This document shows, in pieces, positions 9,567 to 20,404 of a DNA stretch of 64,000 nucleotides. Origin of the DNA: Enterobacter cancerogenus (lineage in GTDB: Bacteria > Pseudomonadota > Gammaproteobacteria > Enterobacterales > Enterobacteriaceae). The translations under genes and the position numbers were made by a program. The DNA lies in assembly GCF_019047785.1 (NCBI RefSeq), contig NZ_CP077290.1:2790001-2854000 (forward strand). Direction: 5' to 3'. The stretch's first letter is position 1; each line of letters begins with the position of its first letter. Below the pieces are notes generated by a model that searched no databases, had not been told where the DNA came from, and was given only the letters and a program-made list of their open reading frames with translations.

Positions 9567-10529
9567 ATGATTAAGAAAATCGGTGTGTTGACAAGCGGCG
9601 GTGATGCGCCCGGCATGAACGCGGCAATTCGTGGGGTTGTTCGTGCAGCCCTGACCGAAGGTCTGGAAGTGTTTGGCGTCTATGACGGTTACCTGGGCTT
9701 GTATGAAGACCGTATGGTTCAGCTCGACCGTTACAGCGTGTCTGACATGATCAACCGTGGCGGCACCTTCCTCGGCTCCGCACGCTTCCCGGAATTCCGT
9801 GACGAACACGTTCGTGCAGTGGCTATCGAAAACATGAAAAAACGTGGCCTCGATGCGCTGGTTGTTATCGGCGGTGACGGTTCCTACATGGGTGCAAAAC
9901 GTCTGACTGAAATGGGCTTCCCGTGCATCGGCCTGCCGGGCACCATCGACAACGACATCAAAGGCACCGACTACACCATCGGTTTCTTCACCGCACTGGG
10001 TACCGTTGTTGAAGCGATTGACCGTCTGCGCGACACCTCTTCTTCTCACCAGCGTATCTCCATCGTGGAAGTAATGGGCCGCTACTGTGGCGATCTGACC
10101 CTTGCGGCGGCGATTGCGGGTGGCTGTGAGTTCATCGTGGTGCCGGAAGTGGAGTTCAGCCGTGAAGATCTGGTGAACGAAATCAAAGCCGGTATCGCGA
10201 AAGGTAAGAAACACGCGATCGTGGCCATCACCGAGCATATCTGTGATGTGGATGAACTGGCGAAATATATCGAAACCGAAACCAAGCGCGAAACCCGTGC
10301 AACCGTACTCGGCCACATCCAGCGCGGCGGCTCCCCAGGGCCATACGACCGTATCCTGGCGTCCCGCATGGGCGCGTATGCGATCGATCTGCTGCTGCAG
10401 GGCCACGGTGGCCGCTGCGTCGGTATTCAGAACGAGAAACTGGTTCACCATGACATCATCGACGCGATTGAAAACATGAAGCGTCCGTTCAAAGGTGACT
10501 GGCTGGACTGCGCGAAAAAACTGTACTGA
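9567..10529 (+). CDS. pfkA: 6-phosphofructokinase I
   Basis: PfkA phosphorylates fructose 6-phosphate with ATP, the committed step of glycolysis, as an allosteric tetramer. The 320 residues equal the E. coli length. Visible motifs: ATP loop [18 protein letters not shown] (residues 6-23), [12 protein letters not shown] (near 102-113), catalytic [10 protein letters not shown] with Asp127, and the effector-site region [15 protein letters not shown] good GAGGTAG site precedes the ATG. It is monocistronic, with a Cra site upstream and a REP pair downstream. Confidence 0.97.
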   Translation: MIKKIGVLTSGGDAPGMNAAIRGVVRAALTEGLEVFGVYDGYLGLYEDRMVQLDRYSVSDMINRGGTFLGSARFPEFRDEHVRAVAIENMKKRGLDALVVIGGDGSYMGAKRLTEMGFPCIGLPGTIDNDIKGTDYTIGFFTALGTVVEAIDRLRDTSSSHQRISIVEVMGRYCGDLTLAAAIAGGCEFIVVPEVEFSREDLVNEIKAGIAKGKKHAIVAITEHICDVDELAKYIETETKRETRATVLGHIQRGGSPGPYDRILASRMGAYAIDLLLQGHGGRCVGIQNEKLVHHDIIDAIENMKRPFKGDWLDCAKKLY

Positions 10530-10540
10530 TCGGCTCTGTT

Positions 10541-10620
10541 GCCCGGTGGCGCTGCGCTTACCGGGCCTACAAAAGCTTGGTTCGTAGGCCGGGTAAGGCG
10601 TAGCCGCTACCCGGCTTTTT
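10541..10620. repeat. REP/BIME pair downstream of pfkA
   Basis: Two inverted REP units, GCCCGGTGGCGC...CGGGCCTAC and GTAGGCCGGGTAAGGCG...ACCCGGC, the second followed by TTTTTT. The units are almost the same as those after yiiM. Confidence 0.85.
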
Positions 10621-10741
10621 TACGCACTCAACCTCCTTTTTTATTCCTCAAAGTTATAGCCAATCTTTTTTTATTCTTTAATCATCGGTTAGCTTTCTGG
10701 CACGCTGCAATCATCAAAACATTGCATAAGAGAGCCGGGCG

Positions 10742-11731
10742 ATGAACAAGTGGGGCGTAGGGTTAACATTATTGCTGGCATCGACCAGCGTGCTGGCAAA
10801 GGACATTCAGCTCCTGAACGTGTCGTACGACCCGACGCGCGAGCTGTACGATCAATATAACAAGGCCTTTGCGGCGCACTGGAAGCAGGAAACCGGTGAT
10901 AACGTGGTGGTTCGCCAGTCGCACGGCGGTTCCGGTAAGCAGGCAACCTCGGTCATCAACGGCATTGAAGCCGATGTCGTCACCCTGGCGCTGGCCTACG
11001 ACGTAGACGCCATTGCCGCGCGTGGCCGTATTGATAAGAACTGGATCAAACGCCTCCCGGACAACTCCGCGCCGTACACCTCGACCATCGTTTTCCTGGT
11101 GCGTAAAGGCAACCCGAAACAGATCCATGACTGGAACGACCTGGTCAAGCCGGGCGTTTCCGTGATCACCCCGAATCCGAAAAGCTCCGGCGGCGCACGC
11201 TGGAACTACCTGGCGGCGTGGGGCTACGCATTACACCACAACAACGGTGACCAGGCGAAAGCCCAGGATTTCGTCAAAGCGCTGTATAAAAACGTTGAAG
11301 TGCTGGATTCCGGCGCGCGCGGCGCAACCAATACCTTCGTGGAACGTGGCATTGGTGACGTGCTGATTGCGTGGGAAAACGAAGCCCTGCTGGCGACTAA
11401 CGAGCTGGGCAAAGACAAGTTTGAAATCGTCACCCCGAGCGAATCTATCCTCGCCGAACCGACTGTCTCCATCGTCGATAAGGTGGTGGAGAAAAAGGAT
11501 ACCAAAGCGGTGGCTGAGGCCTATCTGAAGTATCTCTACTCGCCGGAAGGCCAGGACATTGCCGCGAAAAACTTCTATCGTCCGCGCGATCCGGCGGTTG
11601 CGAAGAAGTACGAGAACGCCTTCCCGAAACTGAAACTCTTCACCATTGATGAGGAATTTGGCGGCTGGGCCAACGCGCAGAAAACGCATTTCTCCAATGG
11701 CGGCACCTTCGACCAGATCAGCAAACGCTAG
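10742..11731 (+). CDS. sbp: Periplasmic sulfate-binding protein
   Basis: Sbp binds sulfate (and thiosulfate) in the periplasm and hands it to the CysUWA importer. The 329-residue length equals E. coli. An N-terminal signal peptide ([19 protein letters not shown], cut after residue 19) is followed by [17 protein letters not shown]. The anion-binding loops include SHGGSGKQA, with the family's conserved Ser and Gly, and [16 protein letters not shown]. The transporter genes are not here, as in E. coli. In the family expression needs CysB under sulfur limitation; I could not place a CysB site. A terminator follows. Confidence 0.96.
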   Translation: MNKWGVGLTLLLASTSVLAKDIQLLNVSYDPTRELYDQYNKAFAAHWKQETGDNVVVRQSHGGSGKQATSVINGIEADVVTLALAYDVDAIAARGRIDKNWIKRLPDNSAPYTSTIVFLVRKGNPKQIHDWNDLVKPGVSVITPNPKSSGGARWNYLAAWGYALHHNNGDQAKAQDFVKALYKNVEVLDSGARGATNTFVERGIGDVLIAWENEALLATNELGKDKFEIVTPSESILAEPTVSIVDKVVEKKDTKAVAEAYLKYLYSPEGQDIAAKNFYRPRDPAVAKKYENAFPKLKLFTIDEEFGGWANAQKTHFSNGGTFDQISKR

Positions 11732-11755
11732 CCTTTCGCACAGAACGACACGGTG

Positions 11756-11786
11756 ACCCGGTGTGAGAAATCCACCGGGTTTTTTA
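11756..11786 (+). terminator. sbp rho-independent terminator
   Basis: ACCCGGT and ACCGGGT form a seven-base stem around an 11-base loop, followed by TTTTTT, 25 bases after the sbp stop. Confidence 0.75.
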
Positions 11787-11841
11787 TTTGGTCATCATTT
11801 TGCGTTACTCTTTTGCCTCTATGAAAAACAGGGAACGCGTT

Positions 11842-12585
11842 GTGAAAAAAATACTTTTGCTCATTTTGATTGTTATCGTGCTCGCCGCAGGGGGCTGGTA
11901 CTTTTTAAAAGCGGGTAATTCGAATGCGCTGCGTCATATCGTGCTCGACCAGTGCGTGCCTAATCAGCTTAAAAACGATAACCCTGCGCCGTGCGCAGAG
12001 GTGAAGCCGGATGCAGGCTACGTGGTGTTTAAAGACCGCAACGGTCCGCTGCAGTATCTGCTGATGCCCACCTACCGTATCAATGGCACCGAAAGCCCGC
12101 TCCTGACCGAGCCTCAAACCCCTAACTTCTTCTGGCTGGCGTGGCAGTCGCGTAACTTTATGAGCCAGAAGCGCGGCGCAGACGTGCCGGACAGCGCCGT
12201 CTCACTGACCATCAACTCCCCGACTGGCCGCACGCAGAACCATTTCCATATTCACATCTCCTGCCTGCGTCCGGACGTGCGGCAAAAGCTGGACGCCAGC
12301 CAGGGGCAGATCAGTACCCAGTGGCTGCCGCTTCCCGGCGGACTGGAAGGGCATGAATATCTCGCCCGCAGGGTGACGGAAAACGAGCTGGTACAGCGCA
12401 GCCCGTTCATGATGCTGGCGGAAGAGCTGCCGGAAGCGCGCGACCATATGGGACGCTTTGCGCTGGCGATGGCGCAGCAGTCTGACGGCTCATTTGTTCT
12501 GCTGGCGACCGAACGTAACCTGCTCACCCTTAACCGCGCATCCGCTGAGGAATTACAGGATCATCAATGCGATATCCTGAAGTGA
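11842..12585 (+). CDS. cdh: CDP-diacylglycerol pyrophosphatase
   Basis: Cdh hydrolyses CDP-diacylglycerol to CMP and phosphatidate at the inner membrane. The 247-residue product has an N-terminal membrane anchor (about residues 4-20) and the HIT-family signature NHFHIHISC, whose histidines do the catalysis. I prefer the GTG start at 11842, seven codons inside the ATG at 11821: it gives MKKILLL as in E. coli and is preceded by AGGGAA at 11829-11834. The ATG at 11821 remains possible. From residue 45 onward it is close to E. coli; the N-terminal anchor is more divergent. Confidence 0.93.
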   Translation: MKKILLLILIVIVLAAGGWYFLKAGNSNALRHIVLDQCVPNQLKNDNPAPCAEVKPDAGYVVFKDRNGPLQYLLMPTYRINGTESPLLTEPQTPNFFWLAWQSRNFMSQKRGADVPDSAVSLTINSPTGRTQNHFHIHISCLRPDVRQKLDASQGQISTQWLPLPGGLEGHEYLARRVTENELVQRSPFMMLAEELPEARDHMGRFALAMAQQSDGSFVLLATERNLLTLNRASAEELQDHQCDILK

Positions 12586-12613
12586 CCCCACCATAAATAG
12601 CGTTTACTCGCCC

Positions 12614-12659
12614 TGCCTGTCGCCGTAGACTTGCTGAAAAAATCTACAGGAGACAGGCA
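12614..12659 (+). promoter_or_regulatory. Hairpin over the ribosome site of the SLC13 gene
   Basis: TGCCTGTC (12614-12621) pairs with GACAGGCA (12652-12659), and GTAGA (12625-12629) pairs with TCTAC (12643-12647). The AGGAG ribosome site (12648-12652) lies mostly in the internal loop, and the A of the start codon closes the stem. Such a fold would hinder ribosome binding. It is a structural prediction by eye, without an energy calculation. Confidence 0.5.
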
Positions 12660-13963
12660 TGTCGCTCTGGTTCACTCACCCTCTGTTTCTGCCCTCGCTA
12701 ATTGTTGGCGTCACCATTGTGCTCTGGGCGACGTCGCTGCTGCCGGAGTTCATTACCGCGCTGTTGTTTTTCACGGCGGCGATGGCCACCAAAATAGCCC
12801 CGCCGGACGTTATTTTCGGCGGTTTTGCGTCGTCCGCCTTCTGGCTGGTGTTCAGCGGGTTTGTGCTGGGCGTGGCGATCCGCAAAACCGGCCTCGCGGA
12901 CAGGGCCGCGCGGGCATTGTCCGCGAAACTGACCGACTCCTGGGTACTGATGGTCGCAAGCGTGGTGCTGCTCAGCTACGCGCTGGCGTTTGTGATGCCG
13001 TCGAACATGGGACGTATTGCGCTGCTGATGCCGATTGTCGCCGCCATGGCGAAGCGGGCCGGTATTACTGATGGCTCCCGCGCCTGGTATGGCCTGGCGC
13101 TGGCGGTCGGATTCGGCACGTTCCAGCTCTCCGCGACCATTCTGCCAGCCAACGTTCCCAACCTGGTGATGAGCGGCGCGGCGGAAGGCTCGTACGGGAT
13201 CCACCTCAACTATGTGCCGTACCTGCTGCTGCATACGCCGGTGCTGGGCATTCTCAAAGGCCTGATTCTGATCGGCCTGATCTGCTGGCTGTTTCCCGGC
13301 AGCCCAAAGCCACCGCGCGATCTGGCACCCTCTGAGCCGATGGGGCGGGACGAAAAGCGTCTCGCCTGGCTGCTGGCGGTCGTGCTGGTGATGTGGGTCA
13401 CCGAGAGCTGGCACGGCGTGGGACCCGCCTGGACGGGTCTGGCGGCATCGGTCATCGTCATGCTGCCGCGTATTGGCTTTATCACCGGAGAGGAGTTCTC
13501 GGCGGGAGTGAACATGCGCACCTGCATTTATGTGGCGGGCATACTCGGGCTGGCGATTACCGTCACGCAGACCGGTATCGGTGCGGCGGTGGGGGAGGCG
13601 TTGCTGCACGTTATGCCGCTGGATGCAGACAGGCCGTTTACCAGTTTCCTGGCGCTGACGGGGATCACCACCGCGCTCAACTTCATCATGACGGCCAACG
13701 GCGTTCCGGCGTTGTACACCACGCTGGCGCAGAGCTTCGCGGATGCGACCGGCTTCCCGCTGCTGTCGGTGATCATGATTCAGGTGCTGGGGTATTCCAC
13801 GCCGCTGCTGCCGTATCAGGCGTCGCCGATTGTGGTGGCGATGGGGTTAGGAAAGGTGCCTGCGAGGGCCGGAATGTTGCTGTGTCTGGCACTGGCGATA
13901 GCGACCTATATGGTACTGCTGCCGCTGGATTATCTGTGGTTTAGCTTGCTGGGACGGCTGTAA
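12659..13963 (+). CDS. SLC13/DASS-type anion transporter, substrate unknown
   Basis: A 434-residue, very hydrophobic inner-membrane protein with about 12 helices, of the divalent anion:Na+ symporter superfamily (SLC13, ArsB/NhaD-like fold). Typical features are the paired hairpin repeats: ATILPANVPNLVMSGAAEG in the first half and TGITTALNFIMTANGVPALYTTLAQ in the second, which in the family hold the anion and sodium sites. Substrates of relatives include sulfate and C4-dicarboxylates; the sequence does not decide. It sits between cdh and tpiA, where E. coli K-12 has no gene, and near sbp, so sulfate or another small anion is a guess. Start ATG 12659 has AGGAG six bases ahead. Confidence 0.8.
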   Translation: MSLWFTHPLFLPSLIVGVTIVLWATSLLPEFITALLFFTAAMATKIAPPDVIFGGFASSAFWLVFSGFVLGVAIRKTGLADRAARALSAKLTDSWVLMVASVVLLSYALAFVMPSNMGRIALLMPIVAAMAKRAGITDGSRAWYGLALAVGFGTFQLSATILPANVPNLVMSGAAEGSYGIHLNYVPYLLLHTPVLGILKGLILIGLICWLFPGSPKPPRDLAPSEPMGRDEKRLAWLLAVVLVMWVTESWHGVGPAWTGLAASVIVMLPRIGFITGEEFSAGVNMRTCIYVAGILGLAITVTQTGIGAAVGEALLHVMPLDADRPFTSFLALTGITTALNFIMTANGVPALYTTLAQSFADATGFPLLSVIMIQVLGYSTPLLPYQASPIVVAMGLGKVPARAGMLLCLALAIATYMVLLPLDYLWFSLLGRL

Positions 13964-13967
13964 AAAA

Positions 13968-14034
13968 GCCCGGTGGCGCTGACGCTTACCGGGCCTACAG
14001 AACCGTAGGGCGGGTTAGCTAAGCGCCACCCGCC
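13968..14034. repeat. REP pair between the SLC13 gene and tpiA
   Basis: GCCCGGTGGCGCTGACGCTT...GGGCCTAC followed by a diverged inverted unit GTAGGGCGGGTTAGC...GCCACCCGCC, lying between two convergent genes. Confidence 0.8.
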
Positions 14035-14043
14035 ACAACAGCA

Positions 14044-14811
14044 TTACGCCTGTTTAGCGGCTTCTGCTGCTTTAACGATCACCGCGAAAGCGTCGGCTTT
14101 CAGGGATGCGCCGCCAACCAGCGCGCCGTCGATGTCCGGCTGGGTGAACAGCTCAGCGGCGTTCGCTGCATTTACGGAACCGCCGTACTGGATGATAACC
14201 TGCTCAGCCACTTTCGCGTCTGCTTTAGCAATGTGGTCACGGATAAATTTGTGAACCGCCTGCGCCTGCGCTGGGGTTGCTGATTTGCCGGTACCGATAG
14301 CCCAGACTGGCTCGTAAGCGATAACCGCGCCTTCGAACGCGCTCGCGCCCTGGGTTTTCAGTACGGCGTCGATCTGACGAGCACACACTTCTTCGGTTTT
14401 ACCCGCTTCGTTTTCTGCTTCGGTTTCACCGATGCACAGAACCGGGATCAGACCCTGCTCTTTCAGCACGGCGAATTTCTTCGCGATAAACTCGTCGGAT
14501 TCTTTGTGGTAGGTGCGACGCTCAGAGTGGCCGATGATGATGTATTTCGCGCCGATATCTTTCAGCATTTCAGCGGAGGTTTCACCGGTGAATGCGCCAG
14601 ACAGGTTAACGTCAACGTTCTGAGCACCCAGCACGATGTGGCTGCCGTCAGCGGCACGTTTAGCCAGGTCCAGGTACATATCCGGTGGCGCGATAGCAAC
14701 CGCACAGCCCGTTACGCCAGCCAGCTCTTTACGCAGGTTCGCAACCAGCTCGTTTACCATGTGGCGGCTGCCGTTCAGTTTCCAGTTACCCATCACTAAA
14801 GGATGTCGCAT
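14044..14811 (-). CDS. tpiA: Triosephosphate isomerase
   Basis: TpiA interconverts dihydroxyacetone phosphate and glyceraldehyde 3-phosphate. The 255-residue TIM-barrel protein has the E. coli length. Active-site residues are visible: Lys11 in GNWKLNGS, His near 95 in IIGHSERR, Glu near 167 in [12 protein letters not shown], and the phosphate loop motif GGSVNAAN. The gene is transcribed alone; its strongly biased codon use fits high expression. It points toward the SLC13 gene and is separated from it by a REP pair. Confidence 0.97.
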   Translation of the reverse strand: MRHPLVMGNWKLNGSRHMVNELVANLRKELAGVTGCAVAIAPPDMYLDLAKRAADGSHIVLGAQNVDVNLSGAFTGETSAEMLKDIGAKYIIIGHSERRTYHKESDEFIAKKFAVLKEQGLIPVLCIGETEAENEAGKTEEVCARQIDAVLKTQGASAFEGAVIAYEPVWAIGTGKSATPAQAQAVHKFIRDHIAKADAKVAEQVIIQYGGSVNAANAAELFTQPDIDGALVGGASLKADAFAVIVKAAEAAKQA

Positions 14812-14922
14812 TTCAATTCTCCACGCTAAATAAGCGAATTAAGGAATATGGCCACCCTTAAGGGCGGCATGGTCTGTGAATCAGTATAGAGATTTTCCCT
14901 CGAAAGGCTTTGCTTTTTGTCA

Positions 14923-15522
14923 TTAATTCGCCCCTCCGAGCGGGTCTGATAGTGCCAGCTTAATCGGTTCAACAGCGAAGGTCAGTCCCTTTTCGCCATT
15001 ATCTGCCACCACATAGCGAACGGCACCTTCGGTCTCGGCGTAATAGTGTTTGTTTTTACCCGCAGTGAGCAGTTTTTGCAGCTTTTGCTGGCTCTGCGCT
15101 TTGGTTAAGGCCGGGGTAAAAGCGCGCAGCACGGCGCTCATGTATTCATGGGCTTTCGCTTTTGCCGCTTTCTGTTCAGGTCCCTGGATGGGCAGCCAGG
15201 TTATCTGCATGCTTTTGATTTTTAACGTTCCACGCTCCAGCGCGGTTGAGGCATACAGATTTTCGTTAATCTTGCTGGCTGCGCGGGTGAGGGTCGAGGT
15301 ATCCCGGGCGCTCTCGATAGAGCGAAATTCATCCAGCGGCAGGGTTGGGTTGTCTTTGTTAAAGGCTTCGCGGAACTGGCTGATGGAGCGATCGAACGAC
15401 GGCGCGCCCGCAAGCAGATAGGGCGCGGCAGCAGGAGCGGCGGTGTCGGCGGCGTGCAGGGTGACGCTGGCGCTCAGCATCGCTAAACACAGTAACAGAG
15501 AGTATGCCGAACTTTTCATCAA
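14923..15522 (-). CDS. yiiQ: DUF1454 exported protein YiiQ
   Basis: A 199-residue protein of unknown function, DUF1454 family. It has a signal peptide (hydrophobic stretch about 5-22, cleavage after AHA-like LHAA) and a mature part starting near DTAAPAAAPYLLAGAP, so it should be periplasmic. The core (ASKINENLYASTALERGTLKIKS) is nearly identical to E. coli YiiQ. Either of two adjacent ATG codons (15522, 15519) could start it. It lies just upstream of tpiA on the same strand, 111 bases away, and is divergent from yiiR. Confidence 0.9.
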   Translation of the reverse strand: MMKSSAYSLLLCLAMLSASVTLHAADTAAPAAAPYLLAGAPSFDRSISQFREAFNKDNPTLPLDEFRSIESARDTSTLTRAASKINENLYASTALERGTLKIKSMQITWLPIQGPEQKAAKAKAHEYMSAVLRAFTPALTKAQSQQKLQKLLTAGKNKHYYAETEGAVRYVVADNGEKGLTFAVEPIKLALSDPLGGAN

Positions 15523-15631
15523 TATTGCCCCTGGCCGTCAATGGCCATGATTAAAACGATATATGCCTGGCTTGTCAAAAGGTCACCACTCCAGGGTAAA
15601 ATGCGCGCTATATCATAATAAGGAACCTTAC

Positions 15632-16051
15632 ATGACCATACAGCAGTGGCTGTTTTCATTCAAAGGGCGTATCGGACGCCGGGACTTCTGGATATGGATA
15701 GTGACGTGGATCGTCGCTATGCTGGCGCTGTTTTTCGTGGCGTTCAATGCGTGGCTGAGCACGCAAACTGCGGCCTTTGCGCTGGTGTGCCTGCTGTGGC
15801 CAACGGCGGCAGTGGTGGTAAAACGCCTGCACGATCGCGGCCGCTCCGGCGCATGGGCATTTCTGATTATTCTGGCGTGGATGCTGGTGGCAGGGGACTG
15901 GTCGATACTGCCGTCCATCCTCCCGTGGGTGGTTGGCCTGCTGTTGCCGACCATTATCTTTGTGATGATGATTATCGATCTGGGCGCGTTTATCGGCACC
16001 CAGAGCGAAAACAAATACGGTAAAGACACCCTTGAGGTGAAGTACCGCTGA
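15632..16051 (+). CDS. yiiR: DUF805 inner-membrane protein YiiR
   Basis: A 139-residue membrane protein of the DUF805 family with about four helices; function unknown. The N-terminus MTIQQWLFSFKGRIGRRDFW and the motif VKRLHDRGRSGAWAF are the family signature. ATG 15632 follows AAGGAA at 15620-15625; longer in-frame starts have no such site. Its TGA stop directly abuts the stop of convergent fpr with no spacer. In K-12 the genes yiiS and uspD stand between yiiR and fpr; they are absent here. Confidence 0.92.
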   Translation: MTIQQWLFSFKGRIGRRDFWIWIVTWIVAMLALFFVAFNAWLSTQTAAFALVCLLWPTAAVVVKRLHDRGRSGAWAFLIILAWMLVAGDWSILPSILPWVVGLLLPTIIFVMMIIDLGAFIGTQSENKYGKDTLEVKYR

Positions 16052-16798
16052 TCACCAGTAGTGTTCAGCCGTCATATGGCCCGGTCGGCGGCGAAGGTGC
16101 TTCGTCATCTGCCGGGTATCCTTCAGAAGCTGCTGCGTATCCCTGACCATCTGCGGGTTACCGCACAGCATCACGTGGCTGGTTTCCGTATTCATCGGTA
16201 AACCAACCGCCGCTTCCAGCGCACCGCTCTCAATCAGCGCCGGCACGCGTCCTGTCAGCGAGCCTGCCGCCGTTTCGCGGCTGACCACGGTCTGAATTTT
16301 CAGCTTCCCGGCATAGCGCTGCTCCAGCGCCTGCATTTGCGGCAGATAGCTCAAATCAGCGGCATAGCGCGCGGCGTGTACCAGCACGATATTCTTAAAA
16401 CGCTCAAGATCTTTGCCATACTCCAGAATGGAGAGGTAAGGGCCGATGGCGGTCCCGGTCGCCAGCATCCACAGGGTGTCGCAGTCCGGAATTTCGTCCA
16501 GCACGAAGAAGCCTGCGGCTTCGCTGACAATCTGCACCTCGTCGCCGGGCTTCAGCGCGGCGAGGCGCGGGCTGAGCTTGCCGTCCGGGACGGTAACCAG
16601 ATAGAACTCAAGGTCCGGGTTATCCGGCGCGTTGACGTATGAATAGGCGCGCTGTACGCGCTCGCCGTCGACATCCAGCCCCAGCTTCGCAAATTGCCCT
16701 GCGGTAAACGGATGAACCGGAGCGTGAAGGGTGAGACTAAATAGCGCATCGGTCCAGAACTGTACCTTTGTGACTTTACCCGTTACCCAGTCCGCCAT
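16052..16798 (-). CDS. fpr: Ferredoxin/flavodoxin-NADP+ reductase
   Basis: Fpr transfers electrons between NADPH and flavodoxin or ferredoxin, supporting methionine synthase, biotin synthase and repair under oxidative stress. The 248-residue protein has an FAD domain with VQRAYSYVNAP (RxYS motif), an NADP domain with MLATGTAIGPYLSILEYG, and the C-terminal aromatic end AEHYW that stacks on FAD. In E. coli SoxS activates it; the promoter must lie in the 96-base gap before glpX, where no clear SoxS box could be assigned. Confidence 0.96.
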   Translation of the reverse strand: MADWVTGKVTKVQFWTDALFSLTLHAPVHPFTAGQFAKLGLDVDGERVQRAYSYVNAPDNPDLEFYLVTVPDGKLSPRLAALKPGDEVQIVSEAAGFFVLDEIPDCDTLWMLATGTAIGPYLSILEYGKDLERFKNIVLVHAARYAADLSYLPQMQALEQRYAGKLKIQTVVSRETAAGSLTGRVPALIESGALEAAVGLPMNTETSHVMLCGNPQMVRDTQQLLKDTRQMTKHLRRRPGHMTAEHYW

Positions 16799-16894
16799 GA
16801 TCTTCTCCTGTGCTGTTTCTCTGCTCTATCTTCCGGTCTTGCGGTGAAGATTTCCAGCCCAATCGGGCCGGAAAGCTCAATCGATCAAACGGTT

Positions 16895-17905
16895 TCACAG
16901 AATGTGGGTCTGCACGTCCGGGTCTTTACGATCGAGATAGTGGATAGACTGAATGCGGCGAATGGTGCGTGATTTTCCGCGGATCAGCAGCGTTTCGGTG
17001 GTCGCCATATTGCCCTTGCGGGTAATGCCATCCAGCAGATCGCCTTTAGTGATGCCGGTTGCAGAGAAGACCACGTTATCGCTGCGCGCCATGTCGTTTA
17101 ACGCCAGTACCCTGTTGGCTTCAATGCCCATCGCCGCACAGCGTGCCAGTTCGTTCTCGCCAATGCGACGGTTCTCTTCGCTGTCGCCTTTAACGTCGTG
17201 ACGCGCCAGCAGGCGGGCCTGCATATCGCCGTCGAGCGCGCGGATCACCGCCGCGGAGACCACGCCTTCCGGCGCGCCGCCGATGCCGTAAAGCACGTCC
17301 ACTTCGCTGTCAGGCATGCAGGTCAGGATGGAGGCGGCAACGTCGCCGTCCGGGATGGCAAAGACGCGCACGCCGAGCTTTTGCATCTGGGTGATGGTGG
17401 CGTCGTGGCGCGGTTTCGCCAGAATGGTGACGGTCAGTTCACCGAGCGGTTTACCCAACGCCGCGGCGACGTTGCGCAGGTTCTCTTCCAGCGGCAGGTT
17501 AAGGTCGATTGCGCCCTTCGCGCCGGGGCCGACGATCAGCTTTTCCATGTACATATCTGGCGCATTGAGGAAGCAACCTTTGTCGCCGACCGCCAGCACT
17601 GCCAGGGCGTTAGCCTGGCCCATCGCCGTCATGCGGGTGCCTTCAATGGGGTCGACGGCGATATCCACGGCATCGCCCTTGCCGGTACCGACTTTTTCAC
17701 CGATGTAGAGCATCGGCGCTTCGTCGATTTCGCCTTCGCCAATCACGATGGTGCCGTCGATGTTGACCTGATTGAGGACAATGCGCATGGCATGGACAGC
17801 TGCGCCGTCAGCGGTATTTTTGTCGCCACGGCCAAGCCATTTATAGCCAGCCAGGGCGGCGGCTTCGGTGACGCGGGAAAACTCGATGGCAAGTTCACGT
17901 TTCAT
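16895..17905 (-). CDS. glpX: Fructose-1,6-bisphosphatase class II
   Basis: GlpX hydrolyses fructose 1,6-bisphosphate in gluconeogenesis, useful when growing on glycerol. The 336-residue protein carries the inositol-phosphatase-like metal motifs IGEGEIDEAP and VDPIEGTRMTAMGQ, and GDVAASILTC. The ATG at 17905 gives MKRELAIEFSRVT as in E. coli; an in-frame ATG five codons earlier is less likely. It is the third gene of the glpFKX operon, 123 bases after glpK, and that gap holds a palindromic repeat and a hairpin. Confidence 0.95.
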   Translation of the reverse strand: MKRELAIEFSRVTEAAALAGYKWLGRGDKNTADGAAVHAMRIVLNQVNIDGTIVIGEGEIDEAPMLYIGEKVGTGKGDAVDIAVDPIEGTRMTAMGQANALAVLAVGDKGCFLNAPDMYMEKLIVGPGAKGAIDLNLPLEENLRNVAAALGKPLGELTVTILAKPRHDATITQMQKLGVRVFAIPDGDVAASILTCMPDSEVDVLYGIGGAPEGVVSAAVIRALDGDMQARLLARHDVKGDSEENRRIGENELARCAAMGIEANRVLALNDMARSDNVVFSATGITKGDLLDGITRKGNMATTETLLIRGKSRTIRRIQSIHYLDRKDPDVQTHIL

Positions 17906-17913
17906 GAGGTACT

Positions 17914-17937
17914 CGTGCAATCAAAAAGAATTGCACG
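17914..17937 (-). other. Hairpin just before glpX
   Basis: CGTGCAAT and ATTGCACG form a perfect eight-base stem with an eight-base A-rich loop, eight bases before the glpX start. No T run follows, so it is not a usual terminator. It could mark RNA processing or limit translation of glpX. Confidence 0.5.
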
Positions 17938-17985
17938 AAGTTTATCACAGAGTGGGATGGGGTGCGGGGACCGGTGCGGTCTGGG

Positions 17986-18019
17986 CCCCTCACCCTGACC
18001 CTCTCCCCATGGGAGAGGG
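17986..18019. repeat. CCCTCACCC-type palindromic repeat, copy 1
   Basis: CCCCTCACCCTGACCCTCTCCC followed by ATG and GGGAGAGGG: the palindrome CCCTCTCCC...GGGAGAGGG of a second repeat family, between glpK and glpX. It is preceded by GGTGCGGTCT, a tag also seen beside the copy at 34.2 kb. Confidence 0.75.
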
Positions 18020-18028
18020 AATATTTGA

Positions 18029-19558
<1,530 letters not shown>

Positions 19559-20404
19559 TTACAGCGAAGCTTTTTGTTGTGTGGCGGAGGTCGTCTCTTT
19601 CTCCTCTTCCACACAGGTGTCGCACGGTAAGTGGCGACCAATTAATTTGCGATAGCCGAATGCGCCCAGCGCCGCCCCTACGATAGGCCCGAACAGCGGC
19701 ACCAGGAAGTAAGGAATGTCTTTGCCGCCGGTGAAGGCAACGTCGCCCCAGCCCGCGAAGAACGCGAAGGTTTTCGGCCCCAGGTCACGCGCCGGGTTCA
19801 TCGCAAAGCCTGTCAGAGGCCCCATTGATGCCCCGATGACGGCGATCAGCAGGCCAATCAGCAGAGGCGCCAGCGGGCCGCGCGGGATACCGTTCCCGTC
19901 ATCGCCCAGCGCCATGATAACGCCCATCAGAATAGCGGTAATCACCATTTCAACTGCGAACGCCTGCACAAAATTGATATGTGGGTTCGGATAGGTGGAG
20001 AAGATGCCAGCCAGTTCCAGGCTGTCGACACTGCCGCGAACCATATGATGCGTTTGTTCGAAGTCGCTGAAAAGATTGTAATAAAGCCCGTAAACTAACG
20101 CCGCTGCGCAAAACGCGCCGGCAAATTGAGAAAGGATAAAGGGTACGACTTTGCGTCCGTCGAAGCACGCGAACAGCCACAGCGCGATGGTCACCGCCGG
20201 GTTAAGATGTGCACCGGAAACCCCTGCGGTCAGGTAGATGGCCATCGCCACGCCCAGACCCCAGATGATGCTGATTTCCCACTGACCGAAACTGGCACCC
20301 GCCACTTTCAGTGCTGCGACACAGCCCACTCCGAAGAATATCAACAACCCGGTACCCAGAAACTCGGCAATGCACTGGCCTTTTAAGGTTGATGTCTGAC
20401 TCAT
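19559..20404 (-). CDS. glpF: Glycerol facilitator (aquaglyceroporin)
   Basis: GlpF is an inner-membrane channel that lets glycerol diffuse in. The 281-residue protein has six helices and both half-membrane NPA boxes: SGAHLNPAVTIALW (near 68) and GFAMNPARDLGPK (near 203). The Arg after the second NPA belongs to the selectivity filter. It is the first gene of glpFKX; control by GlpR and CRP would act in the 398-base region shared with zapB. Confidence 0.96.
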   Translation of the reverse strand: MSQTSTLKGQCIAEFLGTGLLIFFGVGCVAALKVAGASFGQWEISIIWGLGVAMAIYLTAGVSGAHLNPAVTIALWLFACFDGRKVVPFILSQFAGAFCAAALVYGLYYNLFSDFEQTHHMVRGSVDSLELAGIFSTYPNPHINFVQAFAVEMVITAILMGVIMALGDDGNGIPRGPLAPLLIGLLIAVIGASMGPLTGFAMNPARDLGPKTFAFFAGWGDVAFTGGKDIPYFLVPLFGPIVGAALGAFGYRKLIGRHLPCDTCVEEEKETTSATQQKASL

